From assembly GCA_002070605.1 (NCBI GenBank), contig MWDO01000015.1, positions 1 through 54,718 of the forward strand: DNA of 54,718 nt, read 5' to 3'. The DNA comes from Spirochaetes bacterium ADurb.Bin133. GTDB lineage: Bacteria; Spirochaetota; GWE2-31-10; MWDO01. The position numbers were made by a program, and so were the translations under genes. Positions 51,426 to 54,718 of the stretch are shown one piece after another (the stretch's first letter is position 1; each line of letters starts with the position of its first letter). The notes beneath the pieces are model-generated. The model was given only the letters and a program-made list of their open reading frames with translations, did no database searches and was not told the DNA's origin.

Positions 51426-53210
51426 CTATTTATCTTCGCCAATTATCGCTTTTAATTGTCTGATCGATTCGGCAATTTTTGTTTTTGGCATTGCCGAATA
51501 TTTAGCCGGTATCATCTCCTTGTGAGTGCACTCCAAAACCGATACGAGATTTTGCAATTCGACTTCGTACGGATAAACCGCCGGAATAAAATTGTTAATC
51601 GCCTCCTCTATGTGTTTATCCGAGACGACGTCTTCCCCTTCGGCGGCGGCTATAAATTTGGATCTAACTAATATCGCTTCAATATCGGCGCCGGAATAAG
51701 TATGTTTCTGTCTTTTATAGAGATCGTCGTTATATTTTATATCAGTTTTAATTTTTAGTTTTTTTATCATTTTATAAAAAATATCTTCCCGCTCTTTTGG
51801 CGAGTCGGGATAAAATAGAGAGTGATGCTCTTCGCATCTCCCCTGCCTCTTAATATCGATCGGGAGCAGGTCCGGTCTGCAGGTTATAAGAAACCATATA
51901 ATTTTACCGCGATACTCGGTATTTCCCATAAACGACGCAATCTGCGCAAATACTCTGTTCGACGTTCCGCTGTCGCCCGATTGATTTCTGTCTCCCAAAA
52001 CGGCGTCGGCTTCGTCTATCATAACGGCTACGGGAGCCATCGCTTTCAAAATATTAAGTATCTTTTCGATATTGCTCTCCGTCGCGCCGACGTACTTGGA
52101 GCGAAAATTCAACATTTTTACCATAGGTATGCCGATTTCGCCGGTAAAACAGGTAACAAGGAAAGTTTTTCCCGTTCCGACCGGACCTGAAATAAGATAA
52201 CCCATCGGTAAAACGTCGAGACGTCCTTGTTTAATATTAGACGAGGCTTTTTTTAACAATTGTTTTACAAATTCGTGTCCGCTAACCATATCAAGGTTGT
52301 ACTCCGAATCGATTATTTCAAGCATACCGACGGATTCCGCTTCGATAAGCTCTTTTTTTCTCGTTCGAAGGTACTCCATTGAAATATTCTTTTTCTCTTG
52401 ATAACTTTCTGATATTATCTGATTAATATTAACCAAATTGAGCCCGCTGGTAACTTTAGCCATCGTATCGATAGTTATCGAGTCTTCTAAAAACAGTTTG
52501 CCCTGTTTTAGTTTGTAGTTTAAAAAATTTTTCCTTATCTCTTCGCTAGGTATGGGAATATGAATTTTAATAATGTTGGGACATTTAACTAACGTTTGAT
52601 TTAATTCGAATAAATTCTCCGTCAATAGTATAATGGTAATATCTTTGTTTATAAAAAGCGGATTGTAAGCCCATTTTTTTATCGTAACGATGCTGAATCT
52701 GTCGTCGTCCGAAAAAGAGGTCCCCGAACTATACGGAATAATGGTTTCCGAAAAATCGATAATCAACACTACCCTCTCTTTTAATTCAATCTTTTTATAA
52801 AAATATTTTTCTAAAGACTCCAGCGAATGAATCAGATTTTTCGAAAACAGTTTTTTTATCTTATCGGCTCTGTTGCCCGAAGATCCGCCGTCTAGCATCG
52901 TCCTGATAAAGTCGTTTTTAGTCCCGTTTGCCTCTTCGCTAAACGGATTTTCAACAAACGTTATGCCGCTCGATCTATCGTAACACAATATCCGCCCTTT
53001 ATATCCGAATAAAATGTCGGCAAAATAGTCCTGAATTTTCACAAATTTAAACTCGTCCTCTTCAGTCCGTTGAGCTAAAAAATCTCTGATATTACCGTGA
53101 AATATAAACGTCGAAGACGTGTTGGAACAATACTTTATCGCAAAAATTTTTGCCCATTCAGGAAGTTTTTTTATAAAATTATAATTTTTTTGAATTTGAT
53201 GTTCCGGCAT
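51426..53210 (-). CDS. AAA+ ATPase with degenerate first ATPase domain
   Basis: A 594-residue cytoplasmic ATPase. The second half (about 310-560) is an active AAA+ module of the classic (CDC48/FtsH-like) clade: GPVGTGKT Walker A (about 341), VAVMIDEADAVLG Walker B (about 391) and arginine-finger region IKRQGRCEEHH. The first half resembles an AAA+ fold that has lost Walker A (STFIFHGNIRDFL appears at its start, RVVLIIDFSETIIP at its second strand). The C-terminal lid has SGADIEAILVRSKFIAA. A strong ribosome binding site (GGGAGGGGGG) is present. Target unknown; it could remodel or unfold a protein. Confidence 0.87.
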   Translation of the reverse strand: MPEHQIQKNYNFIKKLPEWAKIFAIKYCSNTSSTFIFHGNIRDFLAQRTEEDEFKFVKIQDYFADILFGYKGRILCYDRSSGITFVENPFSEEANGTKNDFIRTMLDGGSSGNRADKIKKLFSKNLIHSLESLEKYFYKKIELKERVVLIIDFSETIIPYSSGTSFSDDDRFSIVTIKKWAYNPLFINKDITIILLTENLFELNQTLVKCPNIIKIHIPIPSEEIRKNFLNYKLKQGKLFLEDSITIDTMAKVTSGLNLVNINQIISESYQEKKNISMEYLRTRKKELIEAESVGMLEIIDSEYNLDMVSGHEFVKQLLKKASSNIKQGRLDVLPMGYLISGPVGTGKTFLVTCFTGEIGIPMVKMLNFRSKYVGATESNIEKILNILKAMAPVAVMIDEADAVLGDRNQSGDSGTSNRVFAQIASFMGNTEYRGKIIWFLITCRPDLLPIDIKRQGRCEEHHSLFYPDSPKEREDIFYKMIKKLKIKTDIKYNDDLYKRQKHTYSGADIEAILVRSKFIAAAEGEDVVSDKHIEEAINNFIPAVYPYEVELQNLVSVLECTHKEMIPAKYSAMPKTKIAESIRQLKAIIGEDK

Positions 53211-53274
53211 AGAAATCCCCCCTCCCGACCGTAAACTAAAAGCAAGACAGCTTGAACTAAATATTTAGAATAAA

Positions 53275-53303
53275 ATTTTACCAACAATATAATAAAATGT
53301 CAA
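53275..53303 (-). promoter_or_regulatory. Promoter of the AAA+ ATPase gene
   Basis: On the minus strand TTGACA (53298-53303), 17 bases, TAAAAT (53275-53280). The ATG lies about 65 bases on, after a purine-rich ribosome binding site. It is back to back with the LCP gene promoter. Confidence 0.75.
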
Positions 53304-53328
53304 TTGTTTTAACAATAAAAAATATATT

Positions 53329-53357
53329 TTGAATATATCGCTAATTTGTCCGATAAT
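53329..53357 (+). promoter_or_regulatory. Promoter of the LCP gene, leaderless type
   Basis: TTGAAT (53329-53334), 17 bases, GATAAT (53352-53357). Seven bases (ATTAAAT) separate the -10 from the ATG at 53365 and there is no ribosome binding site. Confidence 0.55.
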
Positions 53358-53364
53358 ATTAAAT

Positions 53365-54510
53365 ATGAGCCAAAAAGAACTCTTATCCTTACTGAAAAAG
53401 ATGATCGCTTTAACGTTTCTCTCCTTTTTTCTTTTCATAGTTTCCATTAATCTTCTTAAATTTGCAGATTTTGTCGTAAAAATTGACAATATTATAAAAA
53501 CGAAAGATACGGACGACGCTGAAATTCCAATAATGAATTTATCATATATCGTCGATGAATCAGACAATACGGCAAATTTTAATCCGGACAACTCTTATAG
53601 CGCCGATAAAATAGGATATCAAGACGACATTTCAAAATTATATAAATACGATTGGAGTTCGGGATATACGTTTCTGCTAATCGGCTCCGATAAAGCTAAC
53701 TCAAACATAAAAAAAGCCAGAGCGGACGTTATTATTCTATTAAGAATTAGTTCGGAAGGTAAAATCGCCTCTATCTCTATTCCAAGAGATACGCTTATAA
53801 CGATATCTAACGGCAGTTATAACGGTTATTTCGACAAAATCGGTCATAGTTTGTACTGGGACGGCTTAAATCAATTGACGCTCAACGTCGAACGTCTGGT
53901 AGGCGCGCCAATAGACTATACGATAGTCATAGACAATTTTAGAAGTTTTGAAGCGTTTTTAGCGATGATAGGCGGCGTAACCTTAGATAAAAATCTTAAA
54001 GGTAAATTAGGAATTCAATGGATTAGAAACAGAAATTTTAAATACGGCGACATCGAAAGATGTAAAAGACAACAGGTTTTTTTAAAAAAATCTATAGATA
54101 AATTATGGAAACTTTCAAAAAACGGCTCTTACATATATTCTGTTTTCATCTACAAAGCGCTAACCAAAATAGTAGACGCCGATATATCAAAAAAGGATTT
54201 TATTAGCGTTATATATTTGTTAAAAGAAAAGAATTTTGACGTAAACAAAGACTATTTTACTTCCGTGCTTCCGGGGAATTTTGGTCGATTTGATTCTAAG
54301 TTGCTTTATAAAAGCAATCTTACCTGCTGGGAACCCGACGAACTGACTTTGTCTAAAATTAATCTGCTGTTTACAGAAAACTCGGAAAATAATATAAAAA
54401 CCTCGTCTGCCGCAGATTTTATAATCTACGATCTAAACAAACTTTCCGACAAATTCAAATCTTTCATAAGATCAAAATTCTTAAATAGTTTTCTGACGTA
54501 TAAAAAGTAA
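53365..54510 (+). CDS. LytR-CpsA-Psr (LCP) family protein
   Basis: LCP enzymes attach polyprenyl-linked glycans to the cell wall, or have wider phosphotransferase roles. The start is placed at MSQKELLSLLKKM (381 residues), as the longer frame begins at TTG inside the promoter. One membrane segment (about 14-35) anchors a periplasmic domain with the LCP blocks LLIGSDKANSNIKKARADVIILL, SISIPRDTLITI (catalytic Arg/Asp), IDYTIVIDNFRSFEAFLAMIGGV and RNRNFKYGDIERCKRQQ. The glycan operon of this window is a natural source of substrate, though this is inference. Confidence 0.88.
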   Translation: MSQKELLSLLKKMIALTFLSFFLFIVSINLLKFADFVVKIDNIIKTKDTDDAEIPIMNLSYIVDESDNTANFNPDNSYSADKIGYQDDISKLYKYDWSSGYTFLLIGSDKANSNIKKARADVIILLRISSEGKIASISIPRDTLITISNGSYNGYFDKIGHSLYWDGLNQLTLNVERLVGAPIDYTIVIDNFRSFEAFLAMIGGVTLDKNLKGKLGIQWIRNRNFKYGDIERCKRQQVFLKKSIDKLWKLSKNGSYIYSVFIYKALTKIVDADISKKDFISVIYLLKEKNFDVNKDYFTSVLPGNFGRFDSKLLYKSNLTCWEPDELTLSKINLLFTENSENNIKTSSAADFIIYDLNKLSDKFKSFIRSKFLNSFLTYKK

Positions 54511-54559
54511 TTATCGGCAATACAGATTGCCACGTCTTTCTATTTATAAATAATATTTA

Positions 54560-54587
54560 TTGACATCTGTACGTTTTTCCATAATCT
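54560..54587 (+). promoter_or_regulatory. Possible promoter of an rRNA unit
   Basis: TTGACA (54560-54565) with a weak -10 TAATCT (54582-54587) at 16 bases. It precedes a gene-free leader that ends at what looks like 23S rRNA. Confidence 0.4.
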
Positions 54588-54707
54588 ATGAAAACAAAGA
54601 GGACGCTCGACTTTTCTCAAGATAGATCAACCTCTTGTTATCGCATATGATGCTAAGGTAAAAGTATTGATTAAATCTGCTAAAGCGGTTATAATTGAAC
54701 CAAGTTT

Positions 54708-54718
54708 GGTTAAGTACG
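54708..54718 (+). rRNA. Possible 5' end of 23S rRNA (cut by the window)
   Basis: The window ends in GGTTAAGTACG, which resembles the conserved 5' start of bacterial 23S rRNA (GGTTAAG...). About 120 bases of leader between the promoter and this point contain no coding frame and no 16S end. Only eleven bases are visible, so the call is tentative. Confidence 0.4.

Noticed and set aside
1-54718. CRISPR array, prophage or transposase
   Set aside because: No evenly spaced direct repeats with spacers, no phage structural genes and no transposase-like frame were seen.

Overview
The window is a gene-dense chromosomal stretch from a low-GC bacterium with ordinary housekeeping content. Several traits fit a spirochaete best: a very long OmpA protein with FlgD-type Ig repeats, a TGS-domain uridine kinase, a large fused pyruvate:ferredoxin oxidoreductase, PSP1/RicT, and what looks like the 5' end of a 23S rRNA with its own promoter and no 16S upstream. 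This placement is inference from gene content (moderate confidence); no taxonomic marker is complete in the window. There is no prophage, CRISPR array, transposase or recognised defence island.

Layout. 1-8.2 kb: pnp with tRNA-Gly(CCC), ricT-like PSP1 gene, a secreted M23 peptidase and nifJ. 8.2-16.2 kb: an acylpyruvase-type FAH protein, tRNA-Leu(CAA), the moaA-moaC-MOSC-mogA molybdenum cofactor operon, and a 1461-residue secreted FlgD-Ig/OmpA protein. 16.2-19.8 kb: tRNA-Cys and tRNA-Leu(UAA), an M24 peptidase, PLP protein YggS, a small membrane protein and an RluD-type pseudouridine synthase. 19.9-26.5 kb: the cell elongation operon (TPR gene, mreB, mreC, mreD, PBP2, rodA). 26.5-31.7 kb: a radical SAM/DUF2344 protein, a histidine-kinase-like protein lacking its phosphoacceptor His, aroE, and a DUF2442/DUF4160 pair. 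31.8-36.2 kb: tRNA-Leu(CAG), a TPR-M23 protein and then a small accessory patch with repeats, a duplicated promoter, a lipoprotein gene that seems frameshifted in its signal peptide, and two unknown membrane proteins. 36.3-42.0 kb (minus): a cell-surface glycan operon (UbiA/DPPR synthase-like, WbaP-type sugar transferase, GT4) with PHP and M28 genes. 42.4-54.5 kb: pyk, TPR proteins, a double-receiver protein, the TGS-uridine kinase, a putative lipoprotein, a two-domain AAA+ ATPase and an LCP ligase.

Most genes follow strong sigma70-type promoters (TTGACA, 17 bp, TATAAT) and A/G-rich ribosome binding sites. Three promoters sit so close to the start codon, without any ribosome binding site, that leaderless transcripts are likely.

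The most unusual signal is a family of short, modular intergenic repeats. One copy at 42092-42234 has 16-bp terminal inverted repeats around paired CATATG hairpins and a CGACAATTGTCG palindrome, like a MITE or BIME. Related ends occur at 94-115, 35328-35344 and 36207-36226, the last two flanking an unknown small gene. I see no complete undescribed system; the best candidates are this repeat family, the His-less kinase, and the zinc-ligand-less ThrRS-like domain fused to uridine kinase.
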